A DNA stretch of 64,000 bases from Psychrobacter faecalis. Its GTDB lineage: Bacteria; Pseudomonadota; Gammaproteobacteria; Pseudomonadales; Moraxellaceae. Positions within the stretch are counted from its first letter, which is position 1, and every line of letters starts with the position of its first letter. The DNA lies in contig NZ_JABAST010000005.1 of assembly GCF_016107575.1 (NCBI RefSeq), forward strand, positions 54,608-118,607, in the 5' to 3' direction. The notes below the pieces were generated by a model. The model was not told where the DNA came from and ran no database searches. It worked only from the letters and a program-made list of their open reading frames with translations. The translations under genes were made by a program, and so were the position numbers. Below are positions 63,983 through 64,000 of the stretch, one piece after another.

Positions 63983-64000
63983 GGGATATTTTTGTGGTTT

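Overview
The window looks like a chromosomal segment of a Moraxellaceae gammaproteobacterium, most likely Psychrobacter. This rests on recognition of its proteins and gene order rather than a database search. It is A+T-leaning and dense in housekeeping genes. Many proteins carry long Asn/Gln/Ser/Asp-rich extensions (TamA, LptD, RimO, the TPR protein, the truncated protein at the left edge). I see no prophage, insertion sequence with transposase, CRISPR array or rRNA operon.

Layout from left to right. (1) 1-3000: a membrane protein cut by the window edge, a MutT-ThiE fusion, and a solitary hemP behind a near-consensus Fur box. (2) 3001-11709: tamA-tamB, the autotransporter-assembly translocon, with an unusually large TamA. 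(3) 12034-18607: an LplT-like MFS transporter, coq7 for ubiquinone synthesis, a periplasmic TPR protein, and a large lipase-like lipoprotein. (4) 19121-21919: a cytochrome bd oxidase operon, cydAB, followed by a 38-residue one-helix protein resembling CydX/DUF2474 accessory subunits. (5) 22018-28966: amgK-murU (peptidoglycan recycling), divergent from lptD-surA (outer-membrane biogenesis). (6) 28967-29603: a gene-free stretch that I read as a GacA-controlled, Rsm/Csr-type small RNA on the minus strand, next to an inverted-repeat element. (7) 29604-35990: an EEP-family membrane protein, asd, a SOUL haem-binding gene broken by a stop codon, tgt, and an NSS-family sodium symporter. (8) 36298-49939: the envelope/isoprenoid/translation cluster rimO, pyrH, frr, uppS, cdsA, dxr, rseP, bamA, lpxD, fabZ, lpxA, all on the minus strand and lacking skp and lpxB at their usual places. 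(9) 50039-53448: ntrBC and a tRNA-Leu(UAG). (10) 53531-64000: a Ser/Thr kinase divergent from a DUF815 ATPase, ribonuclease Z, a GST, two tandem EamA/RarD-like transporters separated by a MITE-like element, gyrA, and at the right edge a structured plus-strand leader ending in a strong terminator.

Outer-membrane biogenesis is the common thread: TamAB, LptD, SurA, BamA, RseP, LpxD/FabZ/LpxA, UppS/CdsA and AmgK/MurU all act on building or recycling the envelope.

The most notable observation is the putative Rsm RNA at about 29305-29483. A perfect GTAAG-N6-CTTAC box lies about 65 bp upstream of the inferred start. Four GGA motifs follow, three of them in hairpin loops, and then an intrinsic terminator whose stem pairs better on the minus strand.
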